A stretch of 49,997 nt of DNA from Verrucomicrobiota bacterium (GCA_027493615.1 JAOSKK010000010.1:1-49997); one strand, 5' to 3'; shown: positions 19,225 to 30,376, counted from the stretch's first letter. Numbers and translations are program-made. The notes: generated by a model not told the origin, from the sequence alone.

Positions 19225-22200
19225 TCAGTCAGACAGCCGGGGAGCGAGCACGACACGGAAACCTACGTTCGAAGAGGCCGCCTCTGGTTCCCCTCCTGCC
19301 CGCGTCGCCGAGCGATGGTTGCGTGCCGGCCCGTCCATGATGGCGTTTCCACCCTTCAGGACCTTGTGCGTATGCCAGGCAGGTCCTTGCGGGTCCACAG
19401 CCGTTCCACCCGGCAGACTGAAATCCCACCAATCCTGGACCCACTCATAAACATTGCCATACATGTCGTAGAGGCCCCAAGGGTTGGGCCGCTTCAATCC
19501 CACCGGATGGGTTGTCCCTCCGCCATTACCTTCGTACCACGCGTAGTCCGCCAGTTCCACGTCCGCCAGGTCGTCTCCGTAGCTTCTCCGGGTCGTGGTC
19601 CCGGCGCGGCAGGCATATTCCCACTCGGCTTCGGTGGGCAACCGGTAAACGTAGCCCGCCGGCAATCGTCCCGCCGCTGCCTCCCGCGCCGTGAGGGCCG
19701 CACAATAGTCCGACGCCTCAAACCAAGTTACGGATTCCACCGGAAGCCTTGGGTCACCCACGAACCGGCTCGGATTCTTGCCCATCAGGGCGAGATACTC
19801 CTCCTGGGTGACCTCAAACCTCCCGATCCAGAAGCCCCGGCTGATGGTCACCGTCACCTGGGGACCTTCCCAAGGCCACCGCCCGAGTTCATCGTCCGGA
19901 CTCCCCATCACAAAGGTGCCGGGCTCGACCCAGACCAGGTTTGTTGGAGTCAGCAATGCTCGCCCCATCGCCAATCGGAAGAAACCCGTGCTCCCGGTCA
20001 TCGCCAGGCGCACCATGTTGGTGCCCTCCGACCCCGCCACATCCTCCCACGCCGCCGGCAGCAACTCCGACGTCCGTTGCAGGCGCACGCCCTCCATCGC
20101 CGGCCAGGAAAGCGTGAGCAAACCCTCGGCAATCACCGGCGGCGCCAGCGGCGGGTAGATCTGCTGCTCGAGGCAGTACACCAAGAGGCCCTTGTCGCCG
20201 CCAGCCACCAGCACGTTCTGTCCCATGACCGCCACGTCCTCGGCGCGGCCGGTGGTGGTCAGGCCGGTCACCCAGACCGGCTTCGCCGGATCGCTCAAGT
20301 CCACCACCTCCAACCCACGATTGCCCCTGGCGAGATAGGCGTACCTTCCCGCGACCGTCATGGATTGTACACCCCAAGTGCGATACGTCCCCAGGGCTCG
20401 CGCGTTGCCCACGTTGCTGACGTCCAGCACCCGCAACTCACCCGTCCCGACGAGGACGAAGGCCGTGTCCCAGTTCACCTGCAAGTCCTGCACCGGGCTG
20501 CCCGGATCGTAGAGGCCCACCCGGAACGGGTAGCTGGGATCGCTGACATCGAGGATCAGCAACGTGCTCTCGTCCGCGACGTAGGCGTGACGCCCTGCCA
20601 CTGCGACGCGTTGCACCGATCGCTTCGTGGCGTAGCCGCCGACCTTGACCGGGCGTGCCGGGTTGCCCAGGTTCACGACCGCCAGACCCGCCTCGGCATC
20701 AGCCACATAGAGTTGGTTCCCGGCGACCGCGAGGTCCAGGACATAGCCCTCCGTGTCGTAGTAACCCTTCAACACTGGTTGGGCCGGGTCGGTGAAATCC
20801 ACGATCTCGACCGTGCTGAGGAAGTCGAGTTCGTACGAGGCGATGAACGCTGTGTTTCCAGCCAGCACAAACGCGGAAGGCGGGAAGAGCGATTCCCAAC
20901 TTCCGAGCCACACCGGATTGGCCGGGTCTTTCAGGTCCACCAAGGCGACGGTGTAACCGCCGGCGGCGACGAGGGCGCGGGTACCCGAGGTTGCCAGGCG
21001 GTGCACCGGCCCCGGGTTGGGCGCGGCAAGCGCTCCCACCGCGGACAGATCGGTGCCAACGTACGGGGTGCCGACAGGCGGCGTCAGCCCGATCCGGACG
21101 TTGTCGAGGCCCCAGCTTTCATCGGTGATTCCCTGCAACCCCATTCCGGTGAAGTCAAAGCGGACGGACTGGTCCCCGTGCTCGATCGTAAAGGACATGG
21201 AATAGACCGAGTCACCGTAGGCAAAGTAGCCCAATGTATCCCGCTCCGCCGCACCCGTCTGCGCCGGAAACACACTGTCTGGGAAGTCGCCCGGGAACGA
21301 CTGGAACTGGTTGCCGGGGCACTCCTCGACTCCAGTGGTCGCAGTATTGGAGAATGTGGCGCGCAATAGCGGCGGGCGTCCCAGTACCTCCAGTTGCCAG
21401 ATGTCGGGTCCTCCGCCACAGGTCCCGTTCGCATCCCATGACCGAATCACAAAGAGATCGAATGAAACCGTCACTGCGCTGTGGGCCGGCAACCCATTCA
21501 GCCTCAGACTCACCGTTTCGTTGCCGAACTGTCCGAGGAACCGGCGATTCCCGATCGGAGTGGCCTCCGTCTGCCGATGAGACCACTCGGGGCCGGCCGG
21601 ACCTTCAAAATCGGCGAAGTACGGCCACGGCCGCTCGGTGACTGTGACCCGTGCAGCGGCACTCGTCGCCGCGCCGAAGGCATTCCTGACGACCACCGTG
21701 TAATCACCCGCGTCTGTCAGGCGAACGTTCGTCAGGACGAGCGTGGCGTTGGTGGCGTTCGGCAGGTTCACGCCATCCTTGCTCCACTGGTACGCCAAGG
21801 GCCTAGTGCCAAGCGCGCCGACTTCGAGTCTGGAGGTGTCGCCAGTGGTCACCTCCTGTCCAATCGGCTGGAACGAGATGAGGGGAGGAGCGTTCGTAAG
21901 ATTAGCGTCTGAGGGTTGCCGAGATTCGTACAACGCGAGAATCTCGTCGGCGGTCAGCGCCCTCGAGTAGACACGCACCTCGTCGATCACCCCACGGAAG
22001 TTCTCGGTTGCCGACGGTCCCTGCAGGTTGACAGCCCCGATCAGCATGTCCGCACTGCACGGCTGGATGGAGCCGCCGGCAGTCTGTTGGTCGCCGAGGA
22101 CCACGCCGTTTGCATATAGCCTCACCAAGCTGCTGTCCGAGTCGAACGTTGCGGCCAGGTGAGTCCATTCAGCGGAACTCGTTCCTTGCCCCCAGAGGTA

Positions 22201-22662
22201 TAGGCTCACGAGATCGTTATGCCAGTCTTTCGACAACTCGATGCTTGGCCAGGACTTGAGGATGTAGGACCACTCCTCATTTATGTCATCCCACTTTGAA
22301 ACGATGACGCCGTCGGATTCAGCCTTCAGCCACGCCGCAAGGGTCAGCCCGCTGGAGGCGCTCAGGCTGACGCTCGACGGCACCTGAACGAAGGAGTCGC
22401 TGGTCCCACTGAAGTGGATCGCCTTGCCTATGATGCCTTCGTCCCAAGTTGCTCCGGGGTGCAGTACGCCATCGTTTCCGTGCCCCGACGAATCGTGGGC
22501 CAAACTCCCTACGCCATCGTCGAACGGCCAATAGCCCACCAACCCGTTTGTCAGGAAATCCTGTGCGAGGACGGGCCGCGGGCCGGCACTGAGGAGCACT
22601 CCCAACGCGAGGACAGCGAACAGGTTTGCCGGGCTCAACGTCTGCGGTCGGCCGGGGCGCAT
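19225..22662 (-). CDS. Exported LamG / Ig-like / LVIVD-repeat / SUMF1 (formylglycine-generating-enzyme-like) protein
   Basis: An intact frame of about 1,145 residues from ATG 22662, which gives a signal peptide (LFAVLALGVLLSAGPRPVLAQ). The frame stays open to an ATG at 22920 that has a better AAAGG site, but its extra 86 residues look non-coding. Domains in order: a LamG/concanavalin-like fold (GLVGYWPFDDGVGSLAHDSS ... VIDEVRVYSRALTADEI), an Ig-like domain (LAYQWSKDGVNLP ... DAGDYTVVVRN), a beta-sandwich ending WGLDNVRIGL, LVIVD propeller repeats (VALVDLKDPANPVWLGSW and similar), a short module ending GFFRL, and a SUMF1 domain (GTFVMGS, RLPTEAEWEYACRAGT, WGLYDMYGNVYEWVQDWW, NVGFRVV). SUMF1-like domains include formylglycine-generating enzymes and also non-catalytic folds. 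Catalytic cysteines were not verified. Confidence 0.85.
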   Translation of the reverse strand: MRPGRPQTLSPANLFAVLALGVLLSAGPRPVLAQDFLTNGLVGYWPFDDGVGSLAHDSSGHGNDGVLHPGATWDEGIIGKAIHFSGTSDSFVQVPSSVSLSASSGLTLAAWLKAESDGVIVSKWDDINEEWSYILKSWPSIELSKDWHNDLVSLYLWGQGTSSAEWTHLAATFDSDSSLVRLYANGVVLGDQQTAGGSIQPCSADMLIGAVNLQGPSATENFRGVIDEVRVYSRALTADEILALYESRQPSDANLTNAPPLISFQPIGQEVTTGDTSRLEVGALGTRPLAYQWSKDGVNLPNATNATLVLTNVRLTDAGDYTVVVRNAFGAATSAAARVTVTERPWPYFADFEGPAGPEWSHRQTEATPIGNRRFLGQFGNETVSLRLNGLPAHSAVTVSFDLFVIRSWDANGTCGGGPDIWQLEVLGRPPLLRATFSNTATTGVEECPGNQFQSFPGDFPDSVFPAQTGAAERDTLGYFAYGDSVYSMSFTIEHGDQSVRFDFTGMGLQGITDESWGLDNVRIGLTPPVGTPYVGTDLSAVGALAAPNPGPVHRLATSGTRALVAAGGYTVALVDLKDPANPVWLGSWESLFPPSAFVLAGNTAFIASYELDFLSTVEIVDFTDPAQPVLKGYYDTEGYVLDLAVAGNQLYVADAEAGLAVVNLGNPARPVKVGGYATKRSVQRVAVAGRHAYVADESTLLILDVSDPSYPFRVGLYDPGSPVQDLQVNWDTAFVLVGTGELRVLDVSNVGNARALGTYRTWGVQSMTVAGRYAYLARGNRGLEVVDLSDPAKPVWVTGLTTTGRAEDVAVMGQNVLVAGGDKGLLVYCLEQQIYPPLAPPVIAEGLLTLSWPAMEGVRLQRTSELLPAAWEDVAGSEGTNMVRLAMTGSTGFFRLAMGRALLTPTNLVWVEPGTFVMGSPDDELGRWPWEGPQVTVTISRGFWIGRFEVTQEEYLALMGKNPSRFVGDPRLPVESVTWFEASDYCAALTAREAAAGRLPAGYVYRLPTEAEWEYACRAGTTTRRSYGDDLADVELADYAWYEGNGGGTTHPVGLKRPNPWGLYDMYGNVYEWVQDWWDFSLPGGTAVDPQGPAWHTHKVLKGGNAIMDGPARNHRSATRAGGEPEAASSNVGFRVVLAPRLSD

Positions 22663-23289
22663 CTGGATTGAGGGGGCTTTCAGGGACGGATCGGTGCTCA
22701 GGTTGATGCGGGAGTCTAGGTGGGTGTTTTGGGCAGGCAGGAGGGCAAAACACCGCTGGGCTTCCCTCCGGTCGTGCGGCGGATCCGGCAGTTCCTTTGC
22801 GCCAGCCGATGGCTGTTGCCGGCTTTCGGCTTGTTTCCGGACGGGCGGTTGGGCTGACAGACCCAGGGGCCTGCCCGGGGACGCTGATCGGAACTGGTCG
22901 TTCCTGCTGAACGCTCTCATAATGACCTTTCTCGTTGCGGGCCAACCTCCTGCCTGGTTTCCGGCTTTGGCCGGCGGCGCGATCAGCCGCCGTCGCCAAC
23001 CACCCGGACCGGCAGGGCCTGGAGGCCCTCTACTGATGAATTACGAGGAATGCCGGAATCCGTTAACAAGCCGCGGCGAGAAAAATGCCGGGAAGGTGAG
23101 CGCACGTACCGGGCGCCCGGGCGCACGGAGCCTGCCCTCGATGCTGATGAGGATGCAAAACCCCGGGTCGGCGGTTGTCGGTGCACGAGACAGACCACCT
23201 CCTTGGCTCTTGGGGCGCCGGCCGAGCACAGCGAGTCTACGTCCCATGATAGTCCGCTGCGCGGAAGTCACTCAAGCACCAGGTTGATT
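22663..23289. other. Stretch without a recognised gene
   Basis: About 630 bases lie upstream of the LamG/SUMF1 gene. They include the open but non-coding-looking extension to 22920 and then about 370 bases in which I recognise no gene, RNA or repeat. The promoter of the minus-strand gene probably lies here. The right end is where the phage terminase fragment begins. Confidence 0.4.
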
Positions 23290-23646
23290 ACTTCACGGTG
23301 GGCAGGGAGGAGGTGGGAAGCGTTCCGCCCGGAGCGTGGGGAGAGAGCGCGGGTCATCTACACCTGGAACGCGCTCCTGCCGCACTGGATTGAATGGCGG
23401 TCCATCGTCGAGGAGTTCCTGGCCGCGGTGGACGCCATGCGGATCGAGGGGGACATCGAACCGATGTTCACCTTCGTCACCGAGACGCTGGGCGAGCCGT
23501 GGGACCTCGACCGGTGGCTGGTCACGGGGCATGACCACCTCCAGGAGCGGAAGGCGGACTACGACTTCGGTGACCCGTGGCCGTTGGAGAAAACCCGGTT
23601 CCTGGCCGCGGACCGTCAGGCACGCGGGGGCGAGCATTACTTCTGG
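23290..23646 (+). pseudogene. Phage terminase large subunit fragment (GpA-like)
   Basis: An internal piece of about 120 residues reading RARVIYTWNALLPHWIEWRS, IVEEFLAAVDAMRIEGDIEP, FVTETLGEPW and PLEKTRFLAADRQARGGEHY then FWG. It resembles the region around the start of the nuclease domain of GpA-type terminase large subunits, where a Tyr-x-Trp-Asn-Ala-Leu motif and an Asp-x-Gln motif occur. Neither the ATPase domain nor the C-terminus is present. The left side fades out near 23290. The right side stops exactly at the ISL3 element's left terminal repeat (23647), and no continuation is found beyond 25023. It is a remnant of a decayed prophage. Confidence 0.7.
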
Positions 23647-25023
23647 GGGTTCTTCCGGGAATCCCGGGGGAAAAGTCATTGGGCAGGCGCGGGCCGCAGC
23701 CGTCGGGGGCGGACCCCTGGAGGCATGCCCGACGACCCGGCCCCGGCGGCTACACTGCCCCGATGCACGATCATGAGTTGTATCAGCAGATCCTGGGATT
23801 GACGGCCCCCTGGAAGGTCCAAGCCGTGCGCCTGGAGTTGGCCCCGCGCCGCATCGAGGTCCAGGTCCAATGCACCGAGTCGACCTGGGCCTGCCCCCCA
23901 GTGTCAGTGCCGCATGCACATCCAAGACTGGGACCAGCGCCGGTGGCGCCACCTGGACAGTTGCGAGTTCCAGACCCTGATTGTGGCGAAGGTCCCCCGG
24001 GTTCGCTGTCCGGAGCACGGCACCCTCACCGTGCAGGTCCCTGGGCCGAGCCCTACGGACGTTTCACCAAGCGCTTTGAGCGGCTGGCGATCGACCTCTT
24101 GCAGGAGTGTTCGATCCGTGCGGTCTGTGAGGGGCTGCGGATCAGTTGGGACGAGGCCGATGGGATCAAGCAACGGGCCGTGGCGCGGGGGTTGCTTCGC
24201 AAGCAGACCCAGCCGGTGCGGCGCTTGGGGGTGGACGAAAAGAGTGCGGGCCGGGGACAGAACTACGTCACCGTGGTGGCGAACTTGGAGCCCGGGCGTT
24301 CGGCCACGGTGGAATACGTGGGCGACGGACGCACCCAAGAGACGCTGGAGGCCTATTGGCAGGGGCGTTCCCCGGAACATCGGGCGGCGGTGGAGGCGGT
24401 GGCGATGGACCTGTGGGCGCCGTACTTGCAAGCGACGGTGCAACACGTGCCCGAGGCGGCCCGTAAGATCGTCCACGACCCCTATCACTTGAGCCAGATG
24501 TTGGGGCGGGCGGTGGACCGGGTGCGTCGGGCCGAGCACCGGGCGTTGAGCGCGGCGGGCGACGAGCGTCTGGCGGGGACCAAGTACGTGTGGCTTTATG
24601 GCTGGGAAAACCTCCCCCGGCCCACCAGGAGCGCTTCGATCAGTTGCGCGGGCAGAAACTCAAGACCAGTCGCGCCTGGGCGATCAAGGAAATGTTCCGC
24701 GACTTCTGGGCCAGCCAGAGCGTCGAGGAAGGGAAGGAGTTCTTCCACTCGTGGTACAGTTGGGCGATCCGCTCGCGCTTGGGCCCCATCAAGGAGGTGG
24801 CCCGGAGCTTCAAGAAGCACTTGGACAATATCGTGACCTACTTCACCCATCGGATCAGCAACGCGGCCTTGGAAGGGTTGAACAACCGCATCGCCGGCCT
24901 GGTCAAGAAAGCCTTCGGCTATCGGAGCCGGGAACGGTTCAAAACAGACATCCTCTTCCATCTGGGAGGCCTCGACCTCTATCCGCGGTAATGCAAAATC
25001 CCCCGCAGATCCCGGAAGAGGCC
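23647..25023 (+). mobile_element. ISL3-family insertion sequence
   Basis: The left end begins GGGTTCTTCCGGGA at 23647. The right end, read on the minus strand from 25023, begins GGCCTCTTCCGGGA. The two ends match at about 22 of 31 positions. The element of about 1,377 bp encloses one transposase gene. ISL3 elements usually make 8-bp target duplications; here the flanks ACTTCTGG (23639-23646) and TATTCTGC (25024-25031) share only 5 of 8 positions. The element truncates the terminase fragment on its left and sits 50 bases upstream of the next gene on its right. Confidence 0.7.
23763..24991 (+). CDS. ISL3-family transposase, frameshifted
   Basis: The start is ATG at 23763 (MHDHELYQQILGLTAPWKVQ). 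An N-terminal zinc-binding region is split by two compensating frame changes (near 23898 and 24040); the correct middle frame reads MHIQDWDQRRWRHLDSCEFQ then TLIVAKVPRVRCPEHGTLTV. The catalytic part has LGVDEKSAGRGQNY (first Asp), AVAMDLWAPY (second Asp) and LEGLNNRIAGLVKKAFGYRS (Glu), the DDE arrangement of ISL3 transposases. A third frame change near 24610 separates the last 125 residues. The total is about 409 residues when read through, the usual size. It catalyses DNA cleavage and strand transfer at the element ends. It may be functional if the indels are sequencing errors. Confidence 0.85.
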
Positions 25024-25073
25024 TATTCTGCACCGTCAGCAGCAATCACATTGTGGACCAACAAGGAGGTCGG

Positions 25074-28000
25074 ATGAACGTCCCGAATTCACCCCGGAGG
25101 ACCGGGAAACCGGTTCTTGCTTCAATCCTCATCATCGGGTTGGCGTCGGCGCCGAGTGCCGTGCGCGGCGCGGATTACTGGCTGGCACCGCCTGGGACGC
25201 CGGCCAACGGGAGCACCCGGACCCAGAACTCATGGAACCAGCCCCTGCCGTGGACGACCAGCGACGTGCAGATCATCATCCGGGACAACCCCAAAGGGCC
25301 CTCTGACACGAACGTGGTGATCCACCTGCGCACCGCCGGCCTGACCAACCTCTACCTGATGGACCAGCTCACTCTCCCGGTGGGCGATTACACGGCGCGG
25401 AGCCTTGTTCTCCAGGCGGCGGACCCGCCCGAACGGCCCGTGCTCCGCTATGCGCTCCCCGCCCCTGGCACCGGACTGTTCCGCGGACCGGGCTGGCAGT
25501 CCACGCTGCTGGACTTGTCTCAGACCCTGGGCCGCTTCGAGGCCCGCAATCTGATCCTGGATGCGAACTGGCCGGCGTGGGCGACCACCAACACCTGCGC
25601 GAACTCGGCTTACGTGCTGGGCTTTGCGCTCCGTGGCCTCTCCGTGCGGGCCCTGGCCGGACTGATCCAGAACGTGCACATTCTCAACTGCGGAGCCAAC
25701 GGGATCGTGCCCCTCCCCCGCTATTACGCAGTCCAGCGGGAGTGTTTCCCGCTTTCGGTAGAGGTGCCGAGCTTCAACTTCGGGCCCAACGCCCAACCGG
25801 TGTGGATCATTGAGGACTGCGAGATCAGCGACTTCCATTCCGTACGCGGCGGGTATGCTTCGGCGATCCTCGTCAGAACCCCGAGCCCGCTTGAGGCTGG
25901 CGCTCATCCCAACGTGCGCGTTGCCGAGGTGCGCCGCTGTCAGGTGAGGGGCGCGGGCAACGACATTGCGCTGGCGACGGCAAACTCGGCCGGGATCTCC
26001 TTCTACGACAATGTGGTGGTGGGGACCGCCCTGGGGATGAACAACGACACCGCGCGCGAGGATGCTCCGCTGCGGAACGTGGACCTGACCAACAACATCT
26101 TCCTGGACGTGAACCTGCTCGCCAACATCGGGGTGCCCAGCCGCGGGGCGGATGCCAGCGGGAACTATCTCTTCACCAACATCACCGTGTCCGCCAACAC
26201 CGTGCGGCTGCGCTCGGTCCCGTGGCGGCAGGACTACGGCAGTTACGAATGGCGGGCCACGGCGGTGGGCAGCTACACGAACTGGCTGCCGGTGAGTGAC
26301 CCCAGCCTGCCAGTCGGGCGGCTGGTTCCCAGCTACGCCGCGGGGCTTCTGGTGGGCGCAGCCGATCGGATCTGGTTTGAGAACAACCGGTTCACCACCT
26401 GGCCGGTGACCCAGTTCTACGAACCGGACCCCGCCCAGACCAACCTGGCGGTGTGGCGTCCGCTGCACCGGCCCTTGTACCATCCGGTCACCGGGCAGGC
26501 GTGCTTTCACGGACCGCACCTGTACTCGGCAACCAACCGCTTGGCCCTCTGGAGCATGGATTCGGACAACTACACCCTGCTGCTGGGGCTTGCGACCAAC
26601 GCGGTGGCGGCGCGCCCTCCGCTGCCCACGGGATTCGTACCGGCGGGGCGGCTGGGACGAGTCGAACCGGTATACTCGGCTGGAAGCCTGGTGGGCGCCT
26701 TCGAGCTGCAGGTTGCCCAGCCGGTGATCAACGGAAACCAGGTGGAGATCCGGGCGCGCTACGTCCTGCACCGCACGCCCATACCCGCGGTCATTTCGGA
26801 GTCGCCTCCGGCGGTCCGGCTCTCGGTCCGGCGTGGTCCGAATGCTGGTCAAAGTGCCATCGGGATCTGGACGGGTGACGCCACAAACCGGGTGGCCGTC
26901 TTCACCTACACCAGCGTGGCGGGCGCCGGCTCTGACGAGGTGGTGGTGTACCGGGGGAGGGTGCGTTCAACCCAGACACGGCGACGTGGGCGAGCGTCGA
27001 GGTGCTGTGGGGAACCACCGTGCGTTTCGAGCGGACCGCGGACGTGGCCGACGACCGCCGCCGCTATCCGGGCCTGCTGCGCCTCAGCCGCAGTGGGCCG
27101 ACGACCAGCCCGTTGAACGTCGTGATCGAGGCGGTCACTACGGGGGTCACGCGGCCCGCAAGCCCAGCCCCGGCCTCGAACTACGACTACGACATCCACA
27201 CCAACCACTGGACTTCCACCAACGCCTGGTATTACTTGCCTCCCAGCTCGCCCGGGCGGTGGACCCTCGGGATTCCGGCGGGCCGGAGCGAAGTGACCGC
27301 GCGCATCGAACCGACGGCGGGTTCGGCCAACCAGGATTGGGCCGAGCACGAGGCGGCGTACTTCCGGGTGGTTCCCAGCGGCTACGCTGAGGGGGGCACC
27401 CGCACCCTGGACGACGCGGGGGCCGGGCGGGGAGGTGGCCGTGGCGTTGTGGGATGGACCGCTGTACCGGCTTTACAGCTTCTTCGATAATCTGTCCTTT
27501 GACTGCAGTACCAATTACCTGGCATCCGCCGCGCCGGAGCTTGAAGCCGTGGCGGGGGAGGGGGATTTCCCCGGCGCCGACGAGGAGGCGCTGGCCTCGG
27601 AGTTCCAGGCAGACTTCGGGGGGAGGAGCAGGAGGCGCCGCTGGACCCGTCCACTGCCGTGTGTTTGTGGACGCGGACCGGCACCCGGCTGACCCTGACG
27701 GCCGACGAAGCCGCGTTCGTGCCCCCGGAAACCCGGCTGGACGTTGAGGAGGTGGATCTGACCCCGCCGGCATTCGAGTGGCCGGAAGAAGAGCCCGCCG
27801 GAGTGATCAGCAGCGACATCTGCTATCTGAGCTCGACCGGCGATGCGGCCTATGCCCTCAACGCTGCCGGCATGAATCAGAATCTCCGCATCGGTGGCTA
27901 CGCGTACTACGACAACCCGACCTATCCGCAGTTGCCCCAGCCCTACTTCTACCTCGGCGGCGCCTGGCCCTGGCCGAATTGGGGTCCGATGATCCCCTTC

Positions 28001-28951
28001 GGTGATGTCTGGTCCGGCTCGGTGGTCTACGGGGTGGATGACGATGGCGGATTGGCGGGCGCCACCTCCGGCCGCGCCTGCTACTTGCCGCCCGGAGGTG
28101 GGCTGACCCTCCTGCCCAGCCTTACCGCCAATCGGCCGGGAGGTGCACAGGACATTGGTTCCCTGGGGGACTACATCGTGGGGTACTCACAGAAGTTGAT
28201 GGGGGCCAACTATGTGAGTCGCCCCACCCGGTGGACCGGGACGGGCAGCAACTGGACCGCGTGGGACGTGGGCGACTTCGAGGCGAATCAGCCCGGCTCC
28301 GCTCATGCAGTGAACAACGGGGGTGCGACCGTGGGACGGACGCGGGTCACGGTCAACGGCGCGGCGGCGTGGCGGGCGTTTCGGACCAACGGGGTGCTCA
28401 CGCCCCAATACCGGGCGGCAAGCGAGTTGGTGCTGCCGCCCGCCACACATGGGGTGACGCTCTTCAACAACACCGCCAACGGGGTCGACGAGGTGGGCCA
28501 CACCGTGGGCTCAACCGACGCGGAGATCTACCGCACGGGGAGTTGGGTGCGGGAGATCCGAGCGGCGGTCTGGTGGGCCGGGGAGAACACGCCCACGGTC
28601 CTGGGGACGATCATGCCCGAGGGCTGGAGCTGGAACAACCCGCCCGGCCGCAGCGAGGCCCTGGCCGTGAGCACGGTCGGCACCCAGACCATCATGGTGG
28701 GGACCGGATGGACCACCCCGACGGGCTACCTGCGGGCGTGGGTGCTCACAGCAGAGAAGACTCTCGGGCAACCGACTACCTTTGGTTCCATGATCAACCT
28801 CAACGACTCACACTTAGTCTGGGTTCCCAGCGGCTGGGTGACGGTGACGGCGGAGGACGTGAATGCTCAGGGGTGGATCGTGGGCACGGCCACCGCCTCG
28901 GGTGTGACGCGGGGCTACGTGCTCATGCCGCAGCCGACGGTGATCCCGTAA
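25074..28951 (+). CDS. Giant exported beta-helix and HAF-like repeat protein, three frameshifts
   Basis: ATG at 25074 has a strong AAGGAGG site at 25063-25069. The signal peptide is PVLASILIIGLASAPSAVRG. Residues about 30-480 look like a right-handed parallel beta-helix: repeated short strands with N-rich turns (ARNLILDANWPAW, VHILNCGANGI, WIIEDCEISDF, VDLTNNIFLDV, IWFENNRFTTW). The middle holds beta-sandwich modules. After frame changes near 26955, 27430 and 27620 the chain continues as a propeller-like region of HAF type, with repeats about a title-like state (CYLSSTGDAAYALNAAGMNQ, GSLGDYIVGYSQ, NTANGVDEVGHTVGSTDAEI, EDVNAQGWIVGTATASGVTR). Read through, it is about 1,290 residues. No enzyme motif was recognised. 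It is probably secreted or surface-bound. The downstream gene follows after 22 bases, so the two are likely one operon. Confidence 0.75.
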
Positions 28952-28973
28952 GCGAACGATGGAGGAGGACACG

Positions 28974-29905
28974 ATGAAGCCGTACTGGATTCCGGGAGCG
29001 TGGCGCTGGGCAGCCGGCCTGCTTGGGGCCAGCGTCCTGTTGTCTGCCGCGGAGCGTCCGTGTGCCCCGCTGCCGGAACTGCACTTTACCCCGCCTTACA
29101 CCAACACTTGCTGGGTGACGAACTACTGGACGCAGCCGGTGGATGTGGATGGGGATGGGGTGGTGGACTTCCGTCACGAACGGAACCGGGCCGAACACCG
29201 CATCCGAGGTCTGGTGGAGAATCCTGGGTATAACTACCAGGACGACGAGATCGAGGCGTACTATCCGGAGCCGCACGTGGAGATGTATGTGCGGGTGTGG
29301 AGCCCGGAGGACGTGGTGTTGCAGGACTGCAAGCTGGCGGCCGGGGAGGTGATCGAGCCAGAGCCACCCCGGAGCCCGCGACCGTACTGGACCTGGAGCC
29401 TCCCGCCGCGGGGTGCGCCCCGCCTTCGAGGCTCACGGGGTGGGCATTGTCAATCGCCGCTTCGAGCGGGGGGGTGATGACTGGATCTCCGGGGGAAGCG
29501 CTCTGGGGTTCCTGGCCCCCACCAACTGGTACACTCACACCCAGGAAGGACTGTTTGGCATTCGGCTGGAACGTGCCGGGGGTGGCATCTGGGGTGGCTG
29601 CACCTGCGCTGGACCTGGGAGTGGGAGTGGGATCCGCCCTGGGGCCGGCTGAGTTTCTCGGTGCCGCCGTCCATCCCGGAGCCGGGGACGGCGATTGGGG
29701 CGGGGGAGCCGGCGCGGCCGGAGCTGGCGGTGCGGCTGGAGGGGGAGGAGGTGGTGGTGAGCTGGGGGCGGTGTGGGAGGGGTACACGCTGGAGCGCAGT
29801 CCGGCCTTGCGTCCGCCCGCGTGGAAAGCGGCGCCGGGCGTGAGCGCCAATGCCATCCGCCTCCCCCGCAATGACGCTCCAGCCTTCTTCCGGCTGCGGC
29901 GCTAG
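28974..29905 (+). CDS. Exported hypothetical protein, frameshifted
   Basis: ATG at 28974 follows GGAGGAGG (28961-28968), 22 bases after the previous stop. A signal peptide (WAAGLLGASVLLSAAE) leads into VDVDGDGVVDFRHERN, a calcium-binding-like acidic motif, then EIEAYYPEPHVEMYVRVWSP. At least three frame changes (about 29370, 29600 and 29765) are needed to read on through GVGIVNRRFERGGDDWISGG, LHLRWTWEWEWDPPWGRLSF and the C-terminal WEGYTLERSPALRPPAWKAA ... FFRLRR. That ending is the same type of short C-terminal module as in the other exported proteins here. The function is unknown. Confidence 0.6.
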
Positions 29906-30376
29906 ACGGGTAGAATCACAAATCCGTGGCGAGCCGGATGCGGGTCCCTCCACAACGGCAGGCCCGCCACCCTGTTCAACAGTCCGGGGCGCGCGGTCGA
30001 GTTCCATAGGGAAGAATGAGATCGAACTCTTCTGGGCTTCGTTGCCGGACGGGGGCTGTGAAGACTCCCGGGAGGGGAGGCAACCCTGGAAACCTGCTCC
30101 TCGCGCCGAGGCACCTGCGAGGCGGCGCCGGAAGCCCCCGGTGGCGGCGTTCTACTCCTCCCGTCGGCCCCTGGGCTTCTCAGACCGTTCTCGCCGCCGC
30201 CCTGAACCTGCCCTCGTGCGGCCGTCTCCGGGCGCCAAAATGTTTGGCATTTGTTTGGCAATGCACCAGAGATGGTCAGAGATCGTCAGGGTGCGTCACA
30301 ACAAGCAAGCGGGATGCCAACTTCCGGGAAAGCTCCTGAAGGCCAGCGGGATAAGTCCTTGATGATCAACGGCGGT
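29906..30376. other. Intergenic stretch left of the attachment site
   Basis: No gene was recognised. The segment 30237-30302 carries TTGTTTGGC-like and GTCAGGGTGCGTCA motifs that recur at 30470-30544, on the other side of the tRNA fragment. This looks like a remnant of a second integrase-attachment region. Confidence 0.45.

Noticed and set aside
19150..21369. 739-codon plus-strand open frame opposite the LamG/SUMF1 gene
   Set aside because: Arg/His/Pro-rich shadow of a well-supported gene.
22662..22920. 86-residue N-terminal extension of the LamG/SUMF1 protein
   Set aside because: It would bury the signal peptide and its composition looks non-coding, although the ATG at 22920 has a better ribosome-binding site; kept only as an alternative start.
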